From positions 146,649 through 210,648 of the forward strand of contig NZ_PJAI02000006.1 in NCBI RefSeq assembly GCF_002843355.2: a stretch of 64,000 nt of DNA, in the 5' to 3' direction. Positions 39,401 to 44,770 of this stretch are shown here, piece after piece. The position numbers were made by a program, and so were the translations under genes. Below the pieces are notes generated by a model, which was not told where the DNA came from, did no database searches, and worked only from the letters and a program-made list of their open reading frames with translations. Within the stretch, counting starts at the first letter, position 1. Each line of letters starts with the position of its first letter. The DNA comes from Colwellia echini (lineage in GTDB: Bacteria; Pseudomonadota; Gammaproteobacteria; Enterobacterales; Alteromonadaceae).

Positions 39401-40617
39401 ATGAAGCAATCTTAATTGATGTGTTAGCAAACGATACTGATACTGATCAAGATATGTTAACGATTACAGCGGTAAGCGCGACATTTGGTCTGGTAACCAT
39501 TACTTCTGATAATTTACTACACTATCAAAGTGCAAGTAATTATGTTGGCCAAGATACTGTTGTTTATAACCTTTCTGATGGCAATGGTGGCTCTGACAGC
39601 AATACGGTAAGCGTTACTATTTACCCTAACAATGCACCACTTGCAGTTAATGATAGTGCTAGTACCGATGATAGAACGGCAATTACTATTGATGTCTTAG
39701 CAAACGATAGTGATATTGATGGTGATGACTTAACTATTATTAGTGCGGTTACAGACAATGGTACTGTTAGTATTAGTCAAAATAATACTTTACTCTTTAC
39801 TCCAGAACCTGATTTTGATGGTGTTGCGTCAATAACTTATATCATCGATGACGGGGAAGGCGATCAAGCAACAGCAGAAGCTGCCGTGACCATTAAAGCT
39901 TATCAAAGTGTTACTGTGAGTAATAAGTCGAAAGGCGGTAGCATGGGAATAATTCTAATTACTCTCGCTGGATTAACCTTATACCGTTTACGTCGCAAGC
40001 AAGGAGTCACTAAAAACACCTTAATTCAAGGGATAACTGCACTGTCGTTAGCTACAAGCCTCAATGTTGCAGCAGCAGAGCCAGTATGGTTTGTTAGTGG
40101 TAGCATAGGGCAAAGTAATGTCAGCTCAAGTCAAACAGTGCCAAATAATATTGGCATTACTGATATTGCTGTAGATAAGTCTGATACTAGCTATAACATA
40201 GGTGCGGGTATAAATTATGACGCATATACGCTTACTTTAAGTTATGAGCAGTTAGGTGAGACGTCTGTATCATATACGGGTGACACTTTAGATTCATCTG
40301 CATACCATCAAGCCTTAGTAAATAGTTCACCTAAGCTGGTTGATGGCTTTAGTTTGTTAGGCCAATATACTTTGTGGCAGAATGATGACTTTAGTGTTTT
40401 AGCTGGTTTAGGCTTGTTTGCTTGGGAGTTAGATCACACAAGTAAGTTAGGTGATAATATTCTTGATACAAATAAAGATGGTGTTGATGTATTTTACAAC
40501 TTACAACTAGCCTATACGGTTATTGAAAATACTCAGGTATTTATCAAAGCAAGTCGATACAACTTATCGATTAACAATGTTAATAATATTTCGCTAGGTT
40601 TACTCTACCGATTTTAA
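30421..40617 (+). CDS. Giant DUF4347 repeat surface protein with GlyGly-CTERM-like signal fused to a C-terminal beta-barrel
   Basis: The 3398-residue protein has a signal peptide (about 1-25), then a DUF4347 domain at about 115-275 (LIIIDQAVPDK, LHIVSHADDG, DVFFYGCNLA). An unknown Cys-containing domain covers about 289-442. Ig-like domains follow, including five long near-identical units (nt 33325-34386 and 34675-35373) and two shorter Ig-type inserts. Three domains with ASYDASTG and three He_PIG-type cadherin-like domains (to nt about 37605) come next. Further on are Calx-beta-like and TSP3-like segments (DTDDDGIPNYLD), then two Ig/cadherin domains with ANDTDTD or ANDSDID. A GlyGly-CTERM-like signal lies at 3172-3193 (GGSMG, one helix, RRK). 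After it, in the same frame, come a second signal-peptide-like stretch (to AAAEP, 3220) and a barrel-like domain of about 178 residues ending in LLYRF. AGGA precedes the ATG. Adhesion or biofilm roles are typical of the family but not shown. Confidence 0.9.
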   Translation: MHKHLLTSIAAAMLPLSAQGAIAQASGSYSYLGSRSRDAALSSAIHYSSQQSYNKLDDKSDTQLQVISAQHSLFLTPLSTSEKALDLTIQQHTQPDEILNADIERVNGLELVENYQVNELIIIDQAVPDKHLFYKALKPGGEIREIDSSKDGLEQLKAILANYQNLNALHIVSHADDGVVFLGSSNVNEELLREEVNTLATMNKAMKDGADVFFYGCNLAKSEKGEALLELIQGEANVDVAASNNLTGNMKQGGDWQLEIVKGDITSEQPFSDIAVRDFSHTLAPEVYTSGSFCVAGCGTPSTSLTSSDGHFVFTGNADGSGEDVHAYNTFRPDDGMYFDYQTSIDGDTTGLFNFAADGVTVGSFELTELVYSTYGGGSCSGGSVVGYVAGGGTVSNPLTWSGTNTSATLSNFSGVQITHFRVSGSGCTTSVYQGMGVRSFTVDNKQAPTDSDGSLTAAGTVSEPVAINTTVDSAGEAVDVFDFTLSDGGSSDGLAMGVSQIVLKVSGTTTDSEREKVTWRLNGNDVSNVTGVYNAGANTITFSGLGISVANSASEIYTVNAYYNDNTGITEGKTFVLSVDGDTDLTVGSSGTQMAATSAVTNGAGGTFDVTASALVFSTQPSGSVSGSVLTTQPVIVAQDAFGNTDIDFTETVTLTEASAGSLINGSVAAVSGVATFTNVVYTATADQQSFTLTANDQDGVSSNLAMLNANAVTADVVATKLVFNTQPVPLSVNSGEATNFSTVPVVSARDGNNVIDTGYSTGITLTEVNGAGSAIMAATGDTDGSGATVTITPSSGVSTFTSMQITYTAAGGSNENFNLQASSGGLATVNSSQFTGVVDSTPPTVTSVSSNAANGSYKTGDVVAVAINFSESVVVTGTPQLILETGAIDGTVNYSSGSGSSTLIFSYTVQSGDSSSDLDYVATNSLSLNSGTIKDGAGNAATLTLATPGAANSLGANKALVIDGAVPTVSSVTVPANATYIAGQNLDFNINFAENVTVDTTGGTPQLSITVGATTRQAVYVTGSGTGTLLFRYTIQAGESDSDGIAIGTLSANGATLRDAALNSANLTLNSVGATTAILVDTVVPTVSSVNVPANATYIAGQNLDFTINFSENVTVDTTGGTPQLAITVGATTRQAVYVSGSGTGTLLFRYTIQAGESDTDGIAIGTLSANGGTLRDAASNDANVSLNSVGATTSVLVDAAAPSVTSVSVPANATYIAGQNLDFTINFAENIIVDTAGGTPQLAIIVGATTRQAVYASGTGTNALSFRYTIQTGDSDSDGIAIGSLSANGGTLRDAASNNTNVTLNSVGSTTAILVDAIAPTVAEITAVTTPGNNATPNVTISTNEAGTLSVGGSCGSANEGSISSGNNTISLTQTDNSTPLSDGTYSDCTITITDSVSNSNTPITLTTFVVDATAPSITSVTVPANATYTVGQKLDFTVNFAENVTVGGTPQLSITIGSTTRQATYQSGSGTNALLFSYTVQAGENDSDGIAVGTLSTNGGTIIDAASNNATLTLNSTGSTTSVLVDALAPTTTSVIVPNDATYTVGQNLDFTVNFNENVTVNTVGGTPQLTITIGSTARQASYLSGSGTGALLFRYTVQAGESDNDGIAIGNLAENGGTIKDASSNTAALNLNSVGATTGVLVDSVDPIVAEVTAVLTPNTDTTPNVTISTTKAGNLSVGGSCGSTEEGLISSGNTTISLTQTDNSTELAQGTYSDCTITVTDPSGNTSAAVTLTSFTINTTATISGASYDASTGVLNVSAGPMITDDNISVSRFTLMGEGKTHTLTSADVVAASSNHFLVTLNDEDKAAINLFMNKNGSNSTDNVAYNIAALDDWNSNTNLVDAEDSISPVLVSNVAIPKIVDANYNASTGVLTVSATDLLIRSGDSNDIVTNKFSLTAEGGVTYTLTNSANVEVSSGNTFSITLSEADKAELNKVMNKNGTSATDATVYNLAAAEDWIAGADSTVVVADITDNAIDVSNVNKPTISEASYDASTGILVVTGTGYLTATGSANDITANAFVFTGQGGGTYALVDTANVDISSATSFTLTLSATDKVVVNQIINKTGTLAIDGTAFNLAANNDWNTGADEAIDIADVSDNTITASVPNSAPVIEGTPSLSVNQGYDYNFTPTASDFNEDELTFSIVNKPNWASFDETTGILSGVPGNADVGSTSAIVITVSDGDLSNSLAAFDLIVLNVNDAPVINGIPSTNVLQDAAYSFTPSASDIDVGSFLSFSITNQPSWTIFNAVNGELTGTPDNSAVGTTAGIIITVSDGMLSSSLPAFSLTVSNVNDAPVITGSPATQIDENSAYHFQPTISDIDVDDILSFTVSGTPEWMSFDSSTGTLTGTPIQQHVDMTSNITITVNDNSGANNATDSFSFSVTVININQAPEAIADNFELSINKDNTYVLNVLSNDTDIDGDVLSIIGATTSVANVTHDSENLTVKTPLGFTGTIELLYTITDGNDTFADGSATLLIKGDQDSSAPIITVPANIEVNATGLYTKVNLGVATALNSAGKPIAITLVESNSLFKPGKNIAYWQATDPKTGLTSIASQQVLVHPLISLGKNQTVVEGKTATVKVLLNGQAVSYPLVLTLNVSGSATMDDYAMDSQTVTIESGTQANVMIDILQDNESESIETLTLSIDEGNVGTGTAQVITIVETNVSPVVSLVSSQNNERRQIVTSTDSLVTIEANISDANDDNVSTQWLYDNILNIEHIDDKTIELNPDGLSSGVYSIDLIATDNGDGNLSTTRTLYLSVVNTLPELTDSDTDSDRIPDNEEGHRDTDDDGIPNYLDSITDCNVMPSQALITTSFLIESEPGTCLRKGNTLVSGSTGGLQLLKGELESSAGVDNEAVIVGGIFDYIATGLPEAGAEYKFVIPQVKPIPSGAVYRKHSENLGWSTFVEDAKNQLHSAPGTRGYCPSPNSAQWSSGLTEGHWCVRLTIEDGGYNDNDGIANASIIDPGGVSVMLTSNTAPVAVEDVISVRRNEAILIDVLANDTDTDQDMLTITAVSATFGLVTITSDNLLHYQSASNYVGQDTVVYNLSDGNGGSDSNTVSVTIYPNNAPLAVNDSASTDDRTAITIDVLANDSDIDGDDLTIISAVTDNGTVSISQNNTLLFTPEPDFDGVASITYIIDDGEGDQATAEAAVTIKAYQSVTVSNKSKGGSMGIILITLAGLTLYRLRRKQGVTKNTLIQGITALSLATSLNVAAAEPVWFVSGSIGQSNVSSSQTVPNNIGITDIAVDKSDTSYNIGAGINYDAYTLTLSYEQLGETSVSYTGDTLDSSAYHQALVNSSPKLVDGFSLLGQYTLWQNDDFSVLAGLGLFAWELDHTSKLGDNILDTNKDGVDVFYNLQLAYTVIENTQVFIKASRYNLSINNVNNISLGLLYRF
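33325..35373 (+). repeat. Long in-frame repeats inside the giant surface protein gene
   Basis: Three head-to-tail units of exactly 354 bp (33325-33678, 33679-34032, 34033-34386) encode 118-residue domains with NATYIAGQNLDF and VGATTRQAVY. After a different Ig-type insert come a 345-bp unit (34675-35019) and another 354-bp unit (35020-35373) of the same family but more diverged. The first three share long identical stretches, which points to recent amplification or gene conversion. Confidence 0.92.
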
Positions 40618-40660
40618 GCTCTAAAAATTAATCGTAAAGTAATATTATCTAATGTTAGCC

Positions 40661-40696
40661 TGTGGTCTTAACGAAATTCATCTTGTTAAGACCACA
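40661..40696 (+). terminator. Terminator after the giant surface protein gene
   Basis: A perfect 12-bp stem (TGTGGTCTTAAC / GTTAAGACCACA) closes a 12-nt loop 43 bp after the stop. The tail (TTGTAAAT) is only weakly T-rich. Confidence 0.7.
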
Positions 40697-40825
40697 TTGT
40701 AAATATCCATGAATAACAATTTTTATCGGTCATTGTTTTATCGGTCATTGTTACTTTTGAATACCCCCTGACAGGCCATAAGCAACTATCGTAGAATAAC
40801 CGCTACCTTACGTTCTATCTAAAAC

Positions 40826-41008
40826 AACACGCGCCAAAACATTAAACTTTGCGACAATATCGCCTCATTAACGGTATTCATGTTTGCCAGTACGGTATTT
40901 TGGTTAGTGGAATTTACCACGATGTTTGGTAAATTTATTGGTGCTTGTTTAGGCTCGCAATGTTTATTCAAAATATCCATAAAGTACTCAAGTGACTTAT
41001 GTGTTTGA
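40826..41008 (+). pseudogene. Frameshifted 3' fragment of a TauE/SafE permease gene
   Basis: This stretch matches nt about 44213-44408, the 3' part of the intact TauE/SafE gene downstream. Shared segments include TTAAACTTTGC, CAATATCGCCTC, TTTTGGTTAGTGG and TTTATTGGTGCTTG. It is in the same orientation. One base is missing near 40855, which breaks the frame; after it the translation reads NIASLTVFMFAS, then FWLVEFTTMFGKFIGACLGSQCLFKI before a premature stop. The 5' three quarters are absent. Many silent and missense differences show the copy is not recent. Its right end overlaps the stop of the small membrane protein gene on the other strand. Confidence 0.85.
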
Positions 41009-41245
41009 ACCTGAGGCATTACTGAGCGCTCTATATAAACCAGATAAAATCGGATAAAGCGCTATGACAATTGCTAACAGTAATCCAAACCCACAAAGAA
41101 GATTCTTTTTAGAGCCAGTTAATGTTCCAAAACCTAGAGAGATTTCATTTACGAATAGACCATAAATAGAACCAAAAAAAAGAAATATATATCCGATGCC
41201 TAATATTAAAAACGAATACTGTTTCAAACTAGTTAAAAATTCCAT
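40997..41245 (-). CDS. Small two-helix membrane protein, unknown function
   Basis: The 82-residue protein has two hydrophobic segments, YSFLILGIGYIFLFFGSIYGLFV and LLCGFGLLLAIVIALYPILSG. GGAG lies nine bases before the ATG. I recognise no family. It is the last of the minus-strand units in the accessory patch and its 3' end runs into the TauE/SafE pseudogene fragment. A GTTAGGT box lies 73 bp upstream (41318-41324), consistent with a cassette-like boundary. Confidence 0.6.
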   Translation of the reverse strand: MEFLTSLKQYSFLILGIGYIFLFFGSIYGLFVNEISLGFGTLTGSKKNLLCGFGLLLAIVIALYPILSGLYRALSNASGSNT

Positions 41246-41317
41246 GCTTACAACTCCATTGAATATAAGGTCCCACCAAAAGGCAAAATAGTTGATTCTA
41301 ATGTGGAACGAATTGGA

Positions 41318-41382
41318 ACCTAACCAATTATTAGTCCAAATATGAGTTCAACTGTCAGTCCTGCTTTAGTGATTTGTTAAGC
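41318..41382 (-). other. attC-like site after the MAPEG gene (candidate integron recombination site)
   Basis: On the minus strand this 65-nt segment starts with GCTTAAC, matching the R'' consensus RYYYAAC and overlapping the MAPEG stop codon. It ends with GTTAGGT, matching the R' consensus GTTRRRY. All seven bases of the two boxes pair if G-T is allowed, and the stem continues to about 16 positions with three mismatches. Position, orientation and length (attC sites are about 57-141 nt) fit an integron cassette site. Clear L boxes are not visible, so this remains a candidate. Confidence 0.45.
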
Positions 41383-41793
41383 AATAGCCCAACCACATAA
41401 ACCAAGAAGTATTATATTTGCTACTAAGGCGATTAAATAGAAATAGCTTCTTGGACTCGGATTTTTTTCTGTTGATATCGAGTAATACAAAATCATGTGA
41501 ATTATTCTGGATATTGCCATGACCCAAATTATGATCCCGGTCCAAAAAACATTAGCTCCAACAAGGATTGCTAAAAATGAAGCACCAAGCATTACCGTGA
41601 TATTTTCTAGAGAATTTGCAAATGTTCTATGTGAGCGAAACACGAACGAAGAGTGGCTTAGTGATGAGTCAATTTTTCCTGGAATAGCACCTGGCTGTGA
41701 AGCTTTAGATTTTGCCGCAACAAGACTTTGTACTACAACAGTCAATATGATTGTTAATATACCGAAAAAAGCAACTGAATAATGATCCAACAT
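41377..41793 (-). CDS. MAPEG family membrane protein
   Basis: The 138-residue protein has four hydrophobic segments and the MAPEG signature region FRSHRTFANSLENITVMLGASFLAILVGAN. This family includes microsomal glutathione transferases and leukotriene C4 synthase; bacterial members are mostly uncharacterised and may conjugate glutathione to reactive lipids. I use the ATG at 41793 (MLDHYSVAFF), preceded by AGAGGGG; an in-frame TTG two codons upstream is less likely. It stands alone between two attC-like regions. A GTTAGGA box lies 27 bp upstream. Confidence 0.85.
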   Translation of the reverse strand: MLDHYSVAFFGILTIILTVVVQSLVAAKSKASQPGAIPGKIDSSLSHSSFVFRSHRTFANSLENITVMLGASFLAILVGANVFWTGIIIWVMAISRIIHMILYYSISTEKNPSPRSYFYLIALVANIILLGLCGWAIA

Positions 41794-41826
41794 AACCAAA
41801 CCCCTCTTTATTTAATATTTCCTAAC

Positions 41827-41954
41827 GAGACTGTAGAATTTCTCTATTTTTGAGAAAATACAGCCATTTTGTAAATTTATTAACTAACTAAAACAACAAG
41901 TTAAATTTTTTAATTTATCACAAATTTACAAAAAACGAGTTGTTCTACAGCCTC
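41827..41954. repeat. Long inverted repeat upstream of the MAPEG gene
   Basis: Outer arms GAGACTGTAGAA (41827-41838) and TTCTACAGCCTC (41943-41954) pair with one mismatch. Inner arms TTTTGTAAATTT (41867-41878) and AAATTTACAAAA (from 41922) pair perfectly. The structure lies in the 237-bp gap between the partner gene at 42031 and MAPEG, next to a GTTAGGA box. It could be an enlarged attC-like hairpin or a small non-autonomous element. Confidence 0.6.
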
Positions 41955-42030
41955 AACTATTTGATAAGTGGAAAATAACAATTGGATATAATCGCGAAGC
42001 GATGGCCAACAGTTATTTTTAATCAATTAG

Positions 42031-42483
42031 TTAGGGCTTTTTTAGCTGGAGCCAGTTTTTACTAAAGAAAGCTCTCTTCCTTTGAACTGGATATTTGACA
42101 TTGAAAAATGACATTTTGGGATTATCAGAAACAGTTAACAACCAATTATCGTCTTTATCAAAAAAAGAGAACCTTATTGAGTCCCCCCCAATAATAAGTG
42201 GTTTATTAAAAATGCCGGAAGCATAATTCGCTGAAAGTTCTAATGTATCTTTTATGCTTAACTTCTTATCAAGAAGGTAAATATACAACGCTTCTTCTAA
42301 TGGGTTCCCTTCTGTAATAAATAATAGATATTTATCATCTACAGCGTACTGTGCTTCCAAAATCCCACCTATAACTTGGATCGAATCGTTTAACGTTGAA
42401 TTACTGAGTATAATTTGGGGAGGGATATTCCCAGTATTTTCAACTTTCAGTACTTCAAATATATTTATTTCTCTAATTTCCAT
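42031..42483 (-). CDS. Hypothetical partner (candidate immunity) protein of the glycine-zipper protein
   Basis: The 150-residue protein begins MEIREINIFEV and has no signal peptide or membrane segment; it is rich in beta-type stretches (IQVIGGILEAQYAVDDKYLLFIT). I recognise no family. Its ATG overlaps the stop of the upstream gene (TAATG), so the two are translationally coupled. An in-frame extension to 42582 exists only because it lies inside the upstream gene. The tight coupling to a small protein with a glycine-zipper membrane tail is the usual layout of an effector and its immunity protein; that reading is inference. The stop lies in a TAAC box (GTTAGGG on the plus strand, 42030-42036). 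Confidence 0.7.
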   Translation of the reverse strand: MEIREINIFEVLKVENTGNIPPQIILSNSTLNDSIQVIGGILEAQYAVDDKYLLFITEGNPLEEALYIYLLDKKLSIKDTLELSANYASGIFNKPLIIGGDSIRFSFFDKDDNWLLTVSDNPKMSFFNVKYPVQRKRAFFSKNWLQLKKP

Positions 42484-43187
42484 TAGAAAAACCATCCAAA
42501 AGATACATCGGCACCAAGCGCACCTAAAGCTCCCCCAACAAATACTCCAACAGTAACGCATATTGGAGCGCCTGGGCCACAAGCTAACCCTGCGAGCGCA
42601 CCTCCTGCTGCACCTCCCGCGAAACCACCACCGATAACAACTCCTTCTCTGGCTGTAGCTTTCGGTTTGTCGTCTGCAACAGCAATATTGTAAACTGCAA
42701 CCCCAAGTGTTACTAACAGTAATCCTCGTCCTAATTTTGAATATTTCAGTGCAGCAGAATTTACGGCAGGCCTTGGTCTGCCTGAACTATCAATAATTTC
42801 TAAATAGACTTGATTTTTTTGCAGGCTTGATAACTTTAAAAATGACTTTCCATATTTATTTTGTGAATACTTCTCTGTTAAATCGGTGAGCGTAAGTCCT
42901 GTTTTTTTCAGGTTAATAGCCTTAGCTTTTCCTAAGTCACTTGTTCGTAAGCGTTGAGCTTCAAGTATTTGATTACGTATGACCTGTACTTGCTTAGCAG
43001 CTTCCTCGGCAGAGATAGCTCCCGAAGTAACCCTAGCACGATATTCACTTGCCACCTTCTTGGTTTGGTTGATATAACTCATCCTAACCTTGCCATCATT
43101 AATAAACCTATGAGCAAAATTCATTGCTGCAGATTCCATCTGTGATAAAGATCCTTCTAACATAGATCTATCATACCCTCGATTCAT
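42483..43187 (-). CDS. Small protein with C-terminal glycine-zipper membrane domain (candidate pore-forming effector)
   Basis: The 234-residue product has an alpha-helical, charged N-terminal half without a signal peptide. One hydrophobic helix lies at about 153-170 (LGRGLLLVTLGVAVYNIAV). A glycine-rich zipper follows at about 181-226 (EGVVIGGGFAGGAAGGALAG, then GVFVGGALGALGADV), and the chain ends GWFF. Similar glycine-zipper tails occur in membrane-depolarising effectors of contact-dependent or type VI systems, but I recognise no exact family and no PAAR, VgrG or Rhs trafficking domain. AAAGGAG sits seven bases before the ATG. A GTTAGGA box lies 19 bp upstream. The overlapping downstream gene may encode its immunity protein. 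Toxin function is inferred. Confidence 0.72.
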   Translation of the reverse strand: MNRGYDRSMLEGSLSQMESAAMNFAHRFINDGKVRMSYINQTKKVASEYRARVTSGAISAEEAAKQVQVIRNQILEAQRLRTSDLGKAKAINLKKTGLTLTDLTEKYSQNKYGKSFLKLSSLQKNQVYLEIIDSSGRPRPAVNSAALKYSKLGRGLLLVTLGVAVYNIAVADDKPKATAREGVVIGGGFAGGAAGGALAGLACGPGAPICVTVGVFVGGALGALGADVSFGWFF

Positions 43188-43683
43188 TCTATTACTCCTT
43201 TGAAGTCCTAACGCTTATTATGGGGACTTCTCAGTAATGTACGGCCCATAAATTTAATTTATTAATAGCTAATATTTCATAATTTCAATAATTTAGAAAG
43301 GCTAAAGTTTTATAAAATAGTTGCTCTTGGATATTACGGTTCTTTCGCTGTAATGTTCAAATTAAATACGATGATTAATATACTACTTTTCAATTAGTTA
43401 AGTTGTAAGTCTGAATGTGTCTTGAATATTTATCCTCATTCAAAATTGATCACTTAATTAATCCGATTGGTATAAGATAGAATACTTAAAATTGTTCATT
43501 TGCCAAAGCTGTACCAAACATCAAACAAATCTCAACCAAACTTTAGCCAAGCCAAAGTCAAACCAAAGCATCATACTTGTGCTATAACTTGCAGATTAAT
43601 TGCCAATTACTTGCTAGTTAGCACACAATTACTTACAGTCACAGCCTCTGACTATCACATCATTTATTCTTCAAGGACATCGC
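43188..43683. other. Intergenic region between the glycine-zipper gene and the TauE/SafE gene
   Basis: This 496-bp AT-rich region lies between divergent genes. At the left end it holds a palindrome GAAGTCC/GGACTTC (43202-43230) around a GTTAGGA box (minus strand, 43206-43212). An ACTTAAC box (minus strand) lies at 43397-43403. The sequence TCAATTAGTTA near 43390 also occurs at 42023. The right part should carry the TauE/SafE promoter. No gene is supported here. Confidence 0.5.
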
Positions 43684-44442
43684 TTGGAATTTGCTAATTT
43701 AACACTAGAGATAGTACTATTTCTCTTTGCTGTCGCCATTGTTGCCGGCTTTCTTGATACCTTGGCTGGCGGCGGTGGATTATTAACTTTACCTGCATTA
43801 ATGATAAGTGGAATTCCGCCGCTATTGGCACTTGGTACAAACAAGCTACAAGCTTGTATGGGGACCGCTACCGCAAGTTTTATGATGTTGCGTAAAAAGC
43901 GGGTGACATTCCAACAAGTAAAGTTTTTGATGTTATCTGCATTTATTGGTTCAAGTATTGGCACTCTCTTTATTCAAATTATTGATGTTGAATTATTAAC
44001 TTTAGTTATCCCCATTGTGATTAGTTGTATTGGTCTGTATTTTTTATTTGCGCCTACGATTGAAGAGGGTGATAGGCCAGCTAAAATATCGTCAAGGGCT
44101 TATAAAACTATTGTTGTGCCACTTATTGGTTTTTATGACGGTCTGTTTGGTCCTGGCACAGGCAGCTTTTTTACGCTCGCGGGTAGGGCGTTACAAGGAC
44201 AACAATTTCTTGATGCAACGGCACGAGCAAAAACTTTAAACTTTGCCACCAATATCGCCTCGTTAATCGTATTTTTGTTTGCCGGTAAAGTGTTTTGGTT
44301 AGTGGGGTTTACCATGATGTTTGGCCAGTTTATTGGTGCTTGGTTAGGCTCGCATTGTTTATTCAAAATACCCGTGAAGTACTTACGCTATTTAGTTGTG
44401 ATCATGTGTTTTTCTATGTTGGCAAAATACTTAACGAGCTAA
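43684..44442 (+). CDS. TauE/SafE (TSUP) family membrane permease
   Basis: The 252-residue integral membrane protein has about eight helices. The family signature is clear: AGFLDTLAGGGGLLTLPALMISG, LALGTNKLQACMGTATASF and GFYDGLFGPGTGSFF in the second half. Members export or import small sulfur-containing anions such as sulfite or sulfoacetate, but the substrate cannot be told here. The start is TTG at 43684, preceded by AAGGA eight bases upstream; no ATG lies nearby at the N-terminus. A frameshifted partial copy of its 3' end lies at 40826-41008. Confidence 0.9.
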   Translation: MEFANLTLEIVLFLFAVAIVAGFLDTLAGGGGLLTLPALMISGIPPLLALGTNKLQACMGTATASFMMLRKKRVTFQQVKFLMLSAFIGSSIGTLFIQIIDVELLTLVIPIVISCIGLYFLFAPTIEEGDRPAKISSRAYKTIVVPLIGFYDGLFGPGTGSFFTLAGRALQGQQFLDATARAKTLNFATNIASLIVFLFAGKVFWLVGFTMMFGQFIGAWLGSHCLFKIPVKYLRYLVVIMCFSMLAKYLTS

Positions 44443-44522
44443 CTAACTGCAACTAACTTGCTAGCTGCTAACTAAAGCAGGGCAATCACGTTTATGATGA
44501 CTAAATTGACATCTCATCTTAT

Positions 44523-44555
44523 CGGATATATGATCCGTATATAATTAATATACGG
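44523..44555 (+). promoter_or_regulatory. Overlapping palindromes at the ParD-like gene promoter (candidate operator)
   Basis: CGGAT/ATCCG with a 5-nt centre (44523-44537) overlaps CCGTATAT/ATATACGG with an AATTA centre (44535-44555). The second ends eight bases before the ATG at 44564. Ribbon-helix-helix antitoxins bind such palindromes to repress their own operon. No experiment supports this here. Confidence 0.6.
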
Positions 44556-44563
44556 AATGTATA

Positions 44564-44770
44564 ATGGGAATTGTTAAAATATCAGATCAATTACATGATG
44601 AAATTAGAAAATCGTGTAATGTCATGTCGAGATCAATCAACTCACAAGCTGAATTTTGGATCAAAATGGGTATGCTGGCGGAGTTAAATCCAACGCTTAC
44701 CTTTCATGAAATTATTAAAAAGCAATTGCTAAAAGAAAACCTGATTATTGCAGAGTTATTACATGAATAA
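44564..44770 (+). CDS. ParD-like ribbon-helix-helix family protein
   Basis: The 68-residue protein starts MGIVKISDQLHDEIRKSCNVMSRSINSQAEFWIKMGMLAE, the form of the ParD-like family, with a beta strand (VKIS) and two helices that would dimerise and bind DNA. Family members are often encoded next to a methionine aminopeptidase, as here, where the two reading frames overlap by eight bases. No ParE-type toxin gene is nearby. It is probably an autoregulator acting at the palindromes just upstream. The ribosome site is weak. Confidence 0.82.
   Translation: MGIVKISDQLHDEIRKSCNVMSRSINSQAEFWIKMGMLAELNPTLTFHEIIKKQLLKENLIIAELLHE

Noticed and set aside
40819..41019. 66-codon minus-strand frame over the TauE/SafE fragment
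   Set aside because: It is the antisense of the pseudogene and mirrors a similar antisense frame over the intact gene (44133-44366).
42483..42582. Extended start of the partner gene (183-residue form)
   Set aside because: The extra 33 residues come from the other frame of the upstream gene, are Trp- and Cys-rich, and the ATG at 42483 overlaps the upstream stop in the usual coupled way.
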